Source: Deltaproteobacteria bacterium IMCC39524
Lineage (GTDB): Bacteria > Desulfobacterota > Desulfuromonadia > Desulfuromonadales > BM103
Direction: 5' to 3'
Assembly: GCA_029667085.1 (NCBI GenBank)
Contig: JARUHJ010000003.1
Coordinates: 248,001 to 312,000 of the forward strand
DNA: 64,000 nucleotides
Shown here: positions 25,563 through 35,700 of the stretch, piece by piece
Numbering within the stretch: the stretch's first letter is position 1
Layout: each line of letters begins with the position of its first letter
Program-made: the position numbers and the translations under genes
Notes under the pieces: model-generated
What the model saw: only the letters and a program-made list of their open reading frames with translations
Told to the model about the DNA's origin: nothing
Databases searched by the model: none

Positions 25563-26625
25563 GGTGATCTCCCTTTGCCAGCTTCAGTCGGTTATGGATG
25601 AAAAAGTCGGAGGCCAGCAGGAAAAAGAGGATCAGCCCTTGGAACGCATAAACAAACGCCACCGGCAACTGCCAGGTCAGCTGCAGACTGTCACCACCGA
25701 CCAATAAAACACCCATCAGGAAAGAGACGATGACAACACCCAGGGCACTGCGTTTGGCGAGCCAGGCGATAATGATCGCCGTGTACCCATAGCCGGGCGA
25801 GATGCCGTGCTGCAGGCGGTGCTGCAAGCCGGAAACCTCACTGAATCCGGCGATACCGGCGATCGCACCACTTAAGAAGAGCACCGCGAAGATCGCCAGA
25901 CCGGTGCGCATGCCGGCGTAACGGGCGGCCTTCGGGTTGCTGCCAATGACCTTGATTTCATAACCCCAGACCGTGCGCTCCATGAACAGGTACAGCACCA
26001 GGGCACAAAACAGAGCCAGAAAGAAACCACTGTGGAAGCGGGTGTCGAAATATTCCGTCAGGCGGGCCGCATCGCTGAACTGTGCAGTCAAAGGGAAGTT
26101 GAAGCCTTTGGGGTCTTTCCATGGGCCATAGATCAGGTAGTCGACACCGAGGATGGCGATGTAGTTCATCAGTAGTGTAACGATGACTTCGTTGACCCGC
26201 CAGCGGGCTCGCAAAATACCGGCCACACCGGCCCAGAGCCCGCCGCAGAGGAACGCGGCCAGGAACATGGCTGTGATCATCACGGGGTGACTTTCGATGC
26301 CGGAGAAAAGCGCGACGCCACTGGCACCGCAGGCGCCCATGTAAATCTGGCCTTCGGCGCCTATATTCCAGATCTGCATGCGGAACGCCAGCGAGACACC
26401 GAGACTCGCAAAGATCAGCGGTGTGGTTTTGACTAGGGTTTCGGAGAGGCCATAGCTTGAGCCCAAAGCCTCCTGGAGGATTTCGAGATAAGCTTGGGCC
26501 GGGTTGACTCCGGCGGCCAGAAGCAGGAACCCGGCGACGAACAGGGCGACCAGGACCGAGATGATGGGTGCCGTGAATCTGAACAGCCGCGAGGAGAGTT
26601 CACGTTTTTCCGTGATCAGCTTCAT
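25555..26625 (-). CDS. Nucleoside-type ABC permease 1 (NupP/YufP-like)
   Basis: 356 residues. Start at the ATG at 26625, which overlaps the ATPase stop as ATGA; a longer frame start lies inside the ATPase gene. Features: 'LSETLVKTTPLIFASLGVSLAFRMQIWNIGAEGQI' region, 'NEVIVTLLMNYIA', 'IKVIGSNPKAARYAGM' cytoplasmic loop. Inner-membrane half of the importer. Confidence 0.9.
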   Translation of the reverse strand: MKLITEKRELSSRLFRFTAPIISVLVALFVAGFLLLAAGVNPAQAYLEILQEALGSSYGLSETLVKTTPLIFASLGVSLAFRMQIWNIGAEGQIYMGACGASGVALFSGIESHPVMITAMFLAAFLCGGLWAGVAGILRARWRVNEVIVTLLMNYIAILGVDYLIYGPWKDPKGFNFPLTAQFSDAARLTEYFDTRFHSGFFLALFCALVLYLFMERTVWGYEIKVIGSNPKAARYAGMRTGLAIFAVLFLSGAIAGIAGFSEVSGLQHRLQHGISPGYGYTAIIIAWLAKRSALGVVIVSFLMGVLLVGGDSLQLTWQLPVAFVYAFQGLILFFLLASDFFIHNRLKLAKGDHHA

Positions 26626-28130
26626 GTCTGCACCTCGCCGCTCATCAACAGGCCGATCTCTTCGCGGGTGGTTGTCTGTGGGTCGACGCAACCGACCAGG
26701 CGACCACGGAACATGACGACAATCTCGTCGGAGAGCTTGAGCAGCTCGTCCAGGTCTTCGGAAATCAGGATCGTGCTCATCCCCTGGTTGGCACCGTCGA
26801 TAATGACTTTGTGTACATATTCGGCGCTGCCGATGTCGAGGCCGCGGGTCGGGTAGAGGGCCACCAGCACGGCGGGTTTTTCGGACAACTCGCGGGCGAT
26901 GATGACCTTCTGGATATTGCCGCCGGAGAGGTAACGGACCGGGTTGCCGTCGGGGCCGGCCTTGATCGCAAACTGGTCGATCTTGGCGGTTGCGTTCTTA
27001 CGGATGGCGGCGCGGTCCTGGAAGATCCAGCGACGAAAAACCTTGGAGTTGAAGTTTTTCATGATCAGGTTATCGCCAACCGTCATGTCGGGGGCGATGC
27101 CGATGCTTTTGCGATCCTCGGGAATATGGGCGATGCCTGCTATATAGGAACTTCTTGCCGTACTGTTGGTGATGTCTTTGTCGCCAGCCAGGATCCGGCC
27201 GCTGGTTGCTTCCTTGAGGCCGGTGAGGACTTCGGCCAGAGGCTTCTGGCCGTTACCGGCGACTCCAGCGACACCCAGAATCTGGCCGCTGTAGAGCTTC
27301 ATGTTGAAATTGTCGAGGTCCGCCCGGCCACGGGTGTTACTCACCGACAGGTTCTTGATCTCCAGGGCCAATTGATCGTGCTTGCAGGCGGGCTTGATCC
27401 ACATGGGGATCTGGTCTTCGCCGATCATCAGTGATGCCAGGCGGTTCTCATCATATTCGCCCCGCTTCAGGGTGGTCAGGCTGCAGCCCTTTTTCAGTAC
27501 GGTGACACGATCGGAGATCTCCATCACTTCGCGCATCTTGTGGGAGATGAAAAGGATGCTCTTGCCCTGGTCGCGCAGTCGGTTCAGAACCTGGAAAAGT
27601 CGTGCGCTTTCCTGGGGGGTCAGAACGGCTGTCGGCTCATCCAGAATCAGCAGGCGGCAGTCCCTGACCAGCAGCTTGATCAGTTCGATCCACTGCTGGG
27701 CGCCTATCGACAGCTTCCAGACCGGATCATCCAGATCAAGGTCGAGCTCGAACTCGTCGAGTATCTTTTGCACTTGTTGTTTATACTTGCGCCGGGAAAA
27801 GAGCAGGGGAACGCCATCCAGTGCCAAGAGGATGTTTTCAAAAACCGTGTGGGCGGGGACCAGCATGAAATGCTGATGGACCATGCCGATGCCTACGGCC
27901 AGAGAATCCCGCGGGCTGTTGAAATGAATCGGTGTGCCGTTAAACAGGATCTCGCCTCGATCCGGTCGGTAAAGGCCGGTCAAGACGTTCATCAGGGTAC
28001 TTTTGCCGGCACCGTTCTCGCCTAGCAGGGTGTGGATTTCACCGGGAGCAATAGACAAAGAGATGTTGTCCAGAGCGATGACGCCGGGAAAAGTCTTACG
28101 GATGTTCTGGATTTCGAGGAGATCAGTCAT
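26622..28130 (-). CDS. Nucleoside-type ABC ATPase, double nucleotide-binding domain (NupO/YufO-like)
   Basis: 502 residues, two fused ATPase domains as in sugar/BMP importers. First domain: Walker A GENGAGKST, 'GMVHQHFMLVPAHTVFENI', Walker B LLILDEPTAVLTP. The first domain lacks a canonical LSGG signature (it reads 'LSIGAQQWIEL', usual for this family). Second domain: degenerate 'VAGVAGNGQKPL' P-loop and a normal 'LSGGNIQKVIIAREL'. Start placed at 28130 (MTDLLEIQN) because the upstream in-frame start falls inside the 28144 hairpin. Confidence 0.92.
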   Translation of the reverse strand: MTDLLEIQNIRKTFPGVIALDNISLSIAPGEIHTLLGENGAGKSTLMNVLTGLYRPDRGEILFNGTPIHFNSPRDSLAVGIGMVHQHFMLVPAHTVFENILLALDGVPLLFSRRKYKQQVQKILDEFELDLDLDDPVWKLSIGAQQWIELIKLLVRDCRLLILDEPTAVLTPQESARLFQVLNRLRDQGKSILFISHKMREVMEISDRVTVLKKGCSLTTLKRGEYDENRLASLMIGEDQIPMWIKPACKHDQLALEIKNLSVSNTRGRADLDNFNMKLYSGQILGVAGVAGNGQKPLAEVLTGLKEATSGRILAGDKDITNSTARSSYIAGIAHIPEDRKSIGIAPDMTVGDNLIMKNFNSKVFRRWIFQDRAAIRKNATAKIDQFAIKAGPDGNPVRYLSGGNIQKVIIARELSEKPAVLVALYPTRGLDIGSAEYVHKVIIDGANQGMSTILISEDLDELLKLSDEIVVMFRGRLVGCVDPQTTTREEIGLLMSGEVQT

Positions 28131-28143
28131 GGCCAATAAAAAG

Positions 28144-28175
28144 AGGCACGCGCCGGTAGCCACCGGCGCGTGCCT
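28144..28175 (-). terminator. Attenuator hairpin between binding protein and ABC ATPase
   Basis: AGGCACGCGCCGGT (28144-28157) pairs perfectly with its complement (28162-28175), loop AGCC; on the minus strand CTCTTTTTATT follows. It looks like a strong partial terminator that lets the binding-protein gene be expressed above the downstream transporter genes. Confidence 0.85.
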
Positions 28176-28196
28176 TTAAGTCTCAGGAAAGAATCC

Positions 28197-29273
28197 TTAC
28201 TTGGGGATGGTGCCTTGTACACCTTTGACGAAGTAGCTCATGCCGAGCAGTTGACCGTCGTCATGGGTGCTGCCTGCGGCCACCTGGATTTTGCCGTCCT
28301 GATCCGTGATCGGACCGGCGAAGGGGTGCAGTGTGCCCGCTTTGATCGCGGCCGTTTTTTCTGCGACCAGTGCCTTGACGTCGGCAGGGATCTTATCGTT
28401 AAGCGGTGCCAGCTGCACCAGTTCCTCTTTCATGCCCCACCAGATCGACTCTGATTTCCAGGTGCCGTCTTTGACTTCCTGGGCGACTTTCGAGTAGAGC
28501 GGGCCCCAGTTCCAGATCGGCGCGGTAAGGAAGGCGTTGGGGGCGAACTCTCGCATATCGGAGTTGTAGCCGATCACGTAAGCGCCGCGAGCTTCGGCCG
28601 CCTGCAGGGTGGCCGGAGCGTCCTGGTGCATGGTTAGCACGTCGGCACCAACATCAAGCAGACTGTCGGCTGCGTCACGCTCGACACCTGGGTCGAACCA
28701 GGTCTGGGTCCAGACGACGCGAACCTGTGCGTCCGGGTTAACACTCTGTACGCCGAGGGTGAAGGCGTTGATGCCGCGAATCACTTCCGGAATCGGGAAG
28801 GCGGCAACGTAGCCGATGACGTTCTTTTTAGTCATTTTGCCGGCAACGATGCCGGAGAGGTAGCGGGGTTCATACATGCGACCGAAGTAGTTGCCAACGT
28901 TCTCGGCAGACTTGAATCCTGAGCAGTGCATGAAGACGACGTCTTTGTTGCGCTTGGCAACGTCCAGGGTCGCGTCCATGTAGCCGAAGCTGGTGGTGAA
29001 GACCAGGTTGTGGCCTTTGCGGACCAGGCCGTTGATAACGCGTGCAGATTCAGCACCTTCAGGAACGGATTCAATATAGGTGGACGGCTCGACAAACGAG
29101 AGCTCTTCCATCTCTTTACGGCCCTCGTCGTGAGCATAGGTCCAGCCGGCGTCACCGACCGGTCCGACGTAGATAAAGCCGGCTTTGATCTTCTTGTCGC
29201 TTGCCTCGGCGGTGGTCGCCAACTGGGGCAGGATCAGCAGTATGGCAAGAGCCAAAAAAGCAAATCTTTTCAT
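28197..29273 (-). CDS. BMP-family nucleoside-binding lipoprotein/periplasmic protein
   Basis: 358 residues. Start at the ATG at 29273, seven bases after AAAGGA; a GTG two codons upstream sits on top of that site. Signal peptide ends ...LATTAEA near residue 24 (no lipobox Cys, so secreted rather than lipidated). BMP/PnrA features: 'KAGFIYVGPVGDAGWTYAHDEGR', 'TTSFGYMDATLDVAK', 'YFGRMYEPRYLSGIVAG', 'HQDAPATLQAAEARGAYVIGYNSD'. The family binds purine nucleosides; the linked xpt agrees with a purine substrate. Confidence 0.9.
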   Translation of the reverse strand: MKRFAFLALAILLILPQLATTAEASDKKIKAGFIYVGPVGDAGWTYAHDEGRKEMEELSFVEPSTYIESVPEGAESARVINGLVRKGHNLVFTTSFGYMDATLDVAKRNKDVVFMHCSGFKSAENVGNYFGRMYEPRYLSGIVAGKMTKKNVIGYVAAFPIPEVIRGINAFTLGVQSVNPDAQVRVVWTQTWFDPGVERDAADSLLDVGADVLTMHQDAPATLQAAEARGAYVIGYNSDMREFAPNAFLTAPIWNWGPLYSKVAQEVKDGTWKSESIWWGMKEELVQLAPLNDKIPADVKALVAEKTAAIKAGTLHPFAGPITDQDGKIQVAAGSTHDDGQLLGMSYFVKGVQGTIPK

Positions 29274-29417
29274 CGTCACGTCCTTTCAAAAGTCAGGGGA
29301 AGGTGATTGGGCCAAGGTCCCTTCTACCCTACCCCCGAAACCATGTCAAACCAAAACCCGACAGGCCTGGAGTGCTCGTCTTTTTGTCGCCTGCTGAAGT
29401 GGTTGTCAGACAAAACC

Positions 29418-29480
29418 CGACTGCGGTCGACTTTTGTCTTGACATATCCTTCTTGGGATGTAAAATCTCGACCGCAGTCG
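29418..29480 (+). promoter_or_regulatory. Efflux operon promoter framed by two operator palindromes
   Basis: TTGACA (29439-29444) and TAAAAT (29461-29466) are 16 bases apart. CGACTGCGGTCG (29418-29429) lies just before the -35 and CGACCGCAGTCG (29469-29480) just after the -10; each is a CGAC-N4-GTCG inverted repeat and the two are reverse complements. A TetR dimer bound at both would block polymerase; the TetR gene starts 20 bases downstream. Confidence 0.8.
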
Positions 29481-29499
29481 ACTTTATCTGGAGGTTTTT

Positions 29500-30183
29500 A
29501 TGTCTGGAGTGCGTGAACAGAAAAAACAGCAGACGCGCAAGGCTATTATCGATGCGGCGGTCAAACTCTTCACAGTAAAGGGTTTTGAACAGACCAGTAT
29601 GGATGAGCTGGCCCGCGCGGCCGGTGTTGGCAAGGGTACTATTTACGGGTATTTCAAGGCTAAGGAAGAGATTTTTCTGTCTTATTGCGAGGCTGAGCTC
29701 GAATTTGCTTTCGCCGCGCTGGATCGTAAGATCGACGAAGAGGCCTCCCTGGTTGACCAGTTGGTCGCCTACATGATGGGGCAGATTACCTTTGTCACGG
29801 AGAACCGAGAGTTTGGTCGCATCTTCGCCCGCGAGATGACCTTCCCCGGCGAGAATACCCGATTAAGGAGCCGTGACCTGGATATGCGCTACCTGAACAA
29901 GCTCGGAGAGGTCCTGGGCCGGGCGCAGCTTCGCGGCGAGTTGCCTGCGGAGAGTGAACTTCTGCTCCTGATCGCCCATCTGCACGCACTCTACATTCTG
30001 GTTCTGTCGTCCATTTACAGTGGCGATGTGACGAGCCTAGAAAATGCGAAAATATTCTGCCGCTCACTGGTCCTGCAGGCCCTGCACGGTCCAGCGGCGA
30101 TAGCTCAGGCCCCGGTGGACGTTCAAAAGGGTTGGCAAGAGTTGAGACAGAAATTTTTAGAGCAGCGCAAGCTCGAAATGTGA
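29500..30183 (+). CDS. TetR-family repressor of the efflux operon
   Basis: 227 residues. N-terminal helix-turn-helix 'TRKAIIDAAVKLFTVKGFEQTSMDELARAAGVGKGTIYGYFKAKEEIF' pattern (residues ~11-60) is canonical for TetR; the C-terminal ligand domain is unspecific. GGAGG site 6-7 bases before the ATG. First gene of tetR-tolC-adaptor-RND and probably autoregulatory through the twin sites at 29418-29480. Its stop codon overlaps the ribosome site of the next gene. Confidence 0.93.
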   Translation: MSGVREQKKQQTRKAIIDAAVKLFTVKGFEQTSMDELARAAGVGKGTIYGYFKAKEEIFLSYCEAELEFAFAALDRKIDEEASLVDQLVAYMMGQITFVTENREFGRIFAREMTFPGENTRLRSRDLDMRYLNKLGEVLGRAQLRGELPAESELLLLIAHLHALYILVLSSIYSGDVTSLENAKIFCRSLVLQALHGPAAIAQAPVDVQKGWQELRQKFLEQRKLEM

Positions 30184-30191
30184 GGAACATC

Positions 30192-31703
30192 ATGCGAAAG
30201 ATAGTCATTGCCCTGATTCTTCTGGCCTTCTCAACAACGAGTTTTGCCGAGACTGAAACCCTCAGTCTGCAGCAGGCTCTGGCTTTGGGACTTCAGTACA
30301 ATTTTGATCTGCAGATCTCCCGCCTCGATGTTGAGCGAGCAGATGCCGGCATCATGGGTGAAGAAGGTCGTTTTGATGTCCTGGCCGAGCTGGGGCTTGG
30401 GGTCAGCCGAGATGAACGCCCTGTTGATTCAACGCTTATTGCCGATGATCTTGTTTCCACTGACAAGGCAAGCGCTGAGGCAGCGCTGAGTAAAACCTTT
30501 GCGACAGGTTTGCAGACGCGCCTCAGCCTGATCGGTGAGAGTAATGACACCGACGCTCTGGCCGATCGACTTGACCCCGCCTATCGGACTTACCTGGTCC
30601 TTGACTTTACCCAGCCCTTGCTCAAGGACATGGGCATCGATATCAATACAACAAGTTTACAGATTGCCAGAACACGACAGCAGCAGGCGGCGCTCGGTTA
30701 CTTGAGTCGGGCCCAGCAACTCGCAGCTGAAATCGAGCTGACATACCTGGACCTGGTGCAAGCTGATGAGGAGTATCGCTACGCAATCCTTGCCCGCGAC
30801 CTGGCACAGGAACTTCTCGATGGCAACCAGCGTAAATTTAATGCCGGCCTTATACCCGTTACCGAAGTCAACGAAGCCCGCTCGGCAAAGGCAGGTCGAG
30901 AGGAGAATATGCTTCTGACTGAACAACAGGTGACCCTGGCGCGCAATCAACTCCTTGAATTGATTGAGCAGGGGGAAGCACAATTACCGCAGATCTGGCA
31001 GGCTGATTTACCCGAAGTCACAAATGAAAAAAGCCCTGACCTGATGAACGCGCTCGCAACCGGGCTCAAGAAGAGGCCGGATCTCCAGCAGGCTCGTCTG
31101 GAGATTGAGTCTCGTAAGATTGCGCTGGTCTATGCCGACAACCAACGCTTGCCACGCCTCGACCTTGAGGCCAGCCTCGGTGTCAATGGCCTTTCCGGCG
31201 AAGGCGACAATACCCAGTACGACGGTGACTGGCAGCGCTCTGCAAGCCGTGCCCTTGAGCAAGATGGCACCAGCTGGTATGCCGGGTTGCGTTTCAGTGT
31301 GCCCCTGCAGAATCGCACGGCAAAAGCTCAATATCGTGATGCAGCCGCACAGGATAAACAATCGATCTATCGCTTGCGACGTGCAGAAATATCTGTCGAA
31401 ACTGTGATTCGGTCGGCGCATGCCGTCCTCGACCTTGGCGAAGAGCGTCTGGAGGTCGCAAAGCACTATGCTGATCTGGCACAGACCACCCTGGATCAGG
31501 AAACCCGTCGCTTGCAGGAGGGTTTGTCCAATACCTTCCGGGTCCTGACCTTCCAAAATGCTCTGGTGGATGCGAAGATCCGCGAGGTGGCTGCGAAAAC
31601 TGATTACTACCGGGCCCAGACCAGCCTGTATGAGGCCATGGGCACCAATCTCGAACGCTACAATATTGTCGCGGCTTTGCCGCATGAAGGAGTTACACCA
31701 TGA
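30192..31703 (+). CDS. TolC-family outer-membrane efflux channel
   Basis: 503 residues. Start at the ATG at 30192 (GAGGA site within the tetR stop). Signal peptide 'MRKIVIALILLAFSTTSFA'. Two OEP repeats with long periplasmic coiled coils: first 'LSLQQALALGLQYNFDLQISR', later 'ATGLKKRPDLQQARLEIESRKIALVYADNQRLP' region. Forms the outer-membrane duct for the RND pump. Overlaps the adaptor gene by ATGA. Confidence 0.92.
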   Translation: MRKIVIALILLAFSTTSFAETETLSLQQALALGLQYNFDLQISRLDVERADAGIMGEEGRFDVLAELGLGVSRDERPVDSTLIADDLVSTDKASAEAALSKTFATGLQTRLSLIGESNDTDALADRLDPAYRTYLVLDFTQPLLKDMGIDINTTSLQIARTRQQQAALGYLSRAQQLAAEIELTYLDLVQADEEYRYAILARDLAQELLDGNQRKFNAGLIPVTEVNEARSAKAGREENMLLTEQQVTLARNQLLELIEQGEAQLPQIWQADLPEVTNEKSPDLMNALATGLKKRPDLQQARLEIESRKIALVYADNQRLPRLDLEASLGVNGLSGEGDNTQYDGDWQRSASRALEQDGTSWYAGLRFSVPLQNRTAKAQYRDAAAQDKQSIYRLRRAEISVETVIRSAHAVLDLGEERLEVAKHYADLAQTTLDQETRRLQEGLSNTFRVLTFQNALVDAKIREVAAKTDYYRAQTSLYEAMGTNLERYNIVAALPHEGVTP

Positions 31704-32770
31704 GCAGCGCAATCCGCAATCTGGTTTTCTTGAGTCTCTGTCTGGCGCCCCTCTTGGCGGGCTGCGGAGCTGATTCGGCAAGTGAAGCAAGCCCGGCAAC
31801 GCAAGGGCCTGCCAATGACAAGGCAACCTCGGTCAAGGTGCAGATCGTTACGGCCCAAGATCTTGAAGAGCGCTTCAGCTTGCCGGGTTCCCTGCACGCC
31901 TGGGAGGATTTGACCCTGGCGGCAGAGATTGCCGGGCCGGTCGACTGGGTCGGTCCCGAAGAGGGTGAGATGCTGACCGCCGGGCAAAAGATCATGACGA
32001 TTGATTCGGTGAGCCAGAGGGCCAATCTGGAACGCAACCGGGTTGATGCCGATATCAAGGAGAAGGCGATGCAGAGGCTGCAGCGGTTGGTTGCTGAAAA
32101 CCTGGTCAGCCAGCAGGAGTACGATAATAGCGTAACCGCCTATGAGGCGGCCCGGCAGAATCTTAAGCTTGCCAGCATTGCTCTGCAGAAAAGCATCATT
32201 AATGCCCCGGTCGCCGGTGTCCTCGATGATCGCATGGTGGAACGCGGTGAATATGTAAAAGTCGGTGATCCCGTGGCGCTGGTGGTGCAGGTGGATCGCC
32301 TCAAGGTGTTGATCAATGTGCCGGAAAAAGACGTTCGTTATTTCCACCCCGGAGAAGAGGTGAGTGTCGTTCAAGCGCAGATCGACACCGGGGAAGAGAT
32401 CCATCGCAGCGGCAAACTTGTCCATCTGGCGTACAAGGCGGACGAACTGACCCGCACCTACCTGGGCAAGGTCGAGGTCGACAATCAGGATCGACAGCTG
32501 CGCCCCGGCATGATCGTCCGCATTGATGCCTTGCGGCGAGAGCTCAAAGGTGTGATTGCGATCCCTCTCTATGCCGTAGTTGATCTCGATGGCCGCAAGG
32601 TGGTCTACGTTGAAGTCGAGGGTGTGACGAAGCTGCGTCCGGTGAAGATTGATAAAGTGATCGGTGGTCAGGCCGTCATTCTGGAGGGCTTGGGCCTTGA
32701 TGAGAAATTGATAGTCAAAGGCCACCAGTTACTGGCTGATGGTGCCAGAGTCAAAGTCGAGGCCGATTGA
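31700..32770 (+). CDS. RND efflux periplasmic adaptor (membrane fusion lipoprotein)
   Basis: 356 residues. Signal ends in LLAGC, so it is probably lipidated at Cys23 and anchored to the inner membrane. HlyD/MFP fold: barrel-lipoyl part 'LPGSLHAWEDLTLAAEIAGPVDWV', a short coiled coil (~95-160), 'INAPVAGVLDDRMVERGEYVKVGDPVALV', and the membrane-proximal domain ending 'KGHQLLADGARVKVE'. Bridges pump and TolC. Confidence 0.92.
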   Translation: MSSAIRNLVFLSLCLAPLLAGCGADSASEASPATQGPANDKATSVKVQIVTAQDLEERFSLPGSLHAWEDLTLAAEIAGPVDWVGPEEGEMLTAGQKIMTIDSVSQRANLERNRVDADIKEKAMQRLQRLVAENLVSQQEYDNSVTAYEAARQNLKLASIALQKSIINAPVAGVLDDRMVERGEYVKVGDPVALVVQVDRLKVLINVPEKDVRYFHPGEEVSVVQAQIDTGEEIHRSGKLVHLAYKADELTRTYLGKVEVDNQDRQLRPGMIVRIDALRRELKGVIAIPLYAVVDLDGRKVVYVEVEGVTKLRPVKIDKVIGGQAVILEGLGLDEKLIVKGHQLLADGARVKVEAD

Positions 32771-32771
32771 T

Positions 32772-35700
32772 ATGCTGATTTCCAATGCCGCAATCAAGCA
32801 GCGCAGTACGGTCTTTGCCCTGATGCTGATCATCATCGTGGTCGGTATCTACAGCTATGCCACCCTGCCGCGCGAGTCGACTCCCGATATCACCATTCCC
32901 TACGTGTTGGTGGTGACTCCCTACGAGGGGGTGTCGTCCAGTGATATCGAATCGTTGATCACCAACCCGATTGAACGCAAACTGCGTGGCCTGAAAAACG
33001 TCGAAGAGGTCCGTTCGGTGAGCGCCGAAGGTTCGTCGATGATCACCGTCGAGTTTATCCCAGAAGTCGATATCGACGACGCCATACAGTGGGTGCGCGA
33101 CAAGGTTGACCAGGCCAAGGGTGACCTGCCTGTCGACCTGGAAAATGATCCACAGATTCTCGAAGTCAATCTGGCCGAGTTCCCGGTGCTGATGGTGGCG
33201 GTCTCCGGTGAAGTGCCGGAAACGCTCCTCAAAGGGGTGGCCGAGGAGCTCGAGGAACATATCGAGGAAATTCCCGGCGTGCTCGATGTGGTCTTGACCG
33301 GTGGTCGTGAAAACCAGGTGCGCGTAGAGATCGATCCCGATCGCATGGCTGCCTACCGGGTTTCGTTCAACGAAATCGTGACAGCGGTTGCGCGCGAGAA
33401 CGTCAATATCCCCGGCGGCAGCATCGATATCGGTCAGGGTAAGTACCTGCTGCGCATTCCCGGAGAATTTACCGACCCGGCGCAGATCGATAATCTGGTG
33501 ATGGTGGTGCGCGACGGCAAGCCGATCTACTACAAGGATATGGCGACCATCGATTTCACTTTTGAAGACGCCAAAAGCTACGCGCGTCTCAACGGCAAGC
33601 CAAGCGTGAGCCTGGCGGTCAAAAAGCGCACCGGCGAGAATATTATCGAGCTGACCGACCGGGTCTTTGCCCTGCTCGAATATGCCAAGCCATTGATGCC
33701 GGAAGGGGTCGAACTCTCGGTCACGCTCAACCAGTCAAAAGATATCCGCAACATGGTCTCGGAGCTGGAGAACAACATCCTCACCGGTCTGCTCCTGGTG
33801 ATCTCGGTACTTTTCCTCTTCCTCGGTCTGCGCAACTCCTTCTTTGTCGCCCTGGCGATCCCCTTTTCGATGCTCATGTCCTTTGCGATTATCCAGGCTC
33901 TCGGCATGACCCTTAACATGGTGGTGCTCTTCAGCCTGATGCTGGCGCTCGGCATGCTGGTCGATAACGCCATCGTTATCGTCGAAAATATCTATCGTCA
34001 CATGCAGGAGGGCAAGAACCGGGTTGACGCAGCGCGGATCGCGGCCAGCGAAGTCGGTTGGCCGGTGATCAGCTCGACGATTACCACCCTCTGCGCCTTT
34101 TTCCCCATGACCTTCTGGCCGGGGCTGATGGGCGAGTTCATGAAATTCTTGCCCATTACCCTGATCATTACCCTCACCTCTTCATTGTTTGTCGCGCTAG
34201 TGATCAACCCGACGGTGTGTGCCACCTTCATGCGCGTTAAAAAAGGTGAAGTGCAGCCGGATGTGGAGCGGACCCTTGTCGTGCGTTTCTACAAGAGGGT
34301 CCTGCAATGGGCTCTCAAGCATCAGGGGGCGACGGTCGGTCTTGCCGTGGCAGTGTTGCTGGTTATCTGCGGCATCTTTGGTGGCATGGTCAGCGCCAAG
34401 ATCCTCGGTGTCGAACTCTTTCCTGATACCGAACCAAACCGGGCTTTCGTTGAAATCAAGTCACCAGAGGGGACCGGTCTTGATACTTCGGACGAGTATG
34501 CCCGCATCGTTGAAAAGGTAGTTTCGCCTGAACAGGACATCAAGTACACGATCGCCGAAGTCGGCGTGGCCCCGAGTGGTGAAGCCGGCTCCGGCAGCGG
34601 TGGTCAGTCGCATATGGCCAAGGTCTCTTTGGAGTTTGTCGACAGCGAAGATCGTCACGAATCGTCTTCCCTGATCCTTGATCGGGTGCGCAACAGTCTT
34701 GCCAACTTTACCGGTGCGGAGATCAAGGTCGAAAAGGAAAAGGAAGGGCCACCAACAGGGGCGCCGGTGAGTATTGAAATCAGTGGCGAAAATGTCGTGC
34801 TTCTGGAAAGCCTGGTCAGTCAGGCACGTGAAAAGATAAAGGGTATCCCCGGGCTCGTCGACCTGAAAGATGACTTCTCCCGGGCCAAGCCGGAGATCCG
34901 TGTGCTGGTGGATCGTGAAAAAGCGACTCTTTTAGGACTCTCCACGGCTGACATCTCGGTGCTGGTCAAGGCCGCGATCAGCGGTAGCAAGATGGGGGTC
35001 TACCGTCAGGGCAAGGACGAGTACGATATCATCGTGCGTCTGCCGGAAGAGCGTCGTCAGTCGATCGCTGACATCGAGAGTCTGCTGGTGCCGACCAACC
35101 TCGGCTCACCGGTACCCTTGACAACGGTGGCCAAGCTGGAGATCGGAGCCGGCTTTGGTTCGATCCGCCATATCGACCAGAAACGGGTGGTGACTATCTC
35201 CGGTAATACCACCGGGCGTAACAGCAATGATGTGCTCGTCGATGTGCAAAACGCTTTGTCGGGCATCGATCTGCCTGGTGGCTACCGCATCGATTATTCC
35301 GGAGAACAGGAGGAACAGCAAAAAGCCTCAGCATTCCTCGCCAAGGCCTTCGTGATCGCGCTCTTTCTGATCGTGCTGGTACTGATTACCCAGTTCAACT
35401 CGATCTCGCAGACATTCATCGTTATGACCAGCGTGGTTCTCTCCCTGTCAGGCGTTTTCCTCGGCCTGATTCTGACCATGACCAACTTCGGTATCATTAT
35501 GACCGGCATCGGCGTGATCTCGCTGGCCGGGGTGGTGGTCAACAACGCCATTGTCCTGATCGATTACATCAATCAACTACGCCGGCAGGGGGTGGAGCTT
35601 TACGAAGCACTGCTGCGTGCCGGCCTGGTCCGTTTCCGTCCGGTTATGCTGACTGCTATTACCACCATCCTCGGTCTGCTACCGATGGCTATCGGTGTCA

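Noticed and set aside
31658-32725. 355-codon minus-strand open frame
   Set aside because: Antisense of the RND adaptor gene with no homology features.
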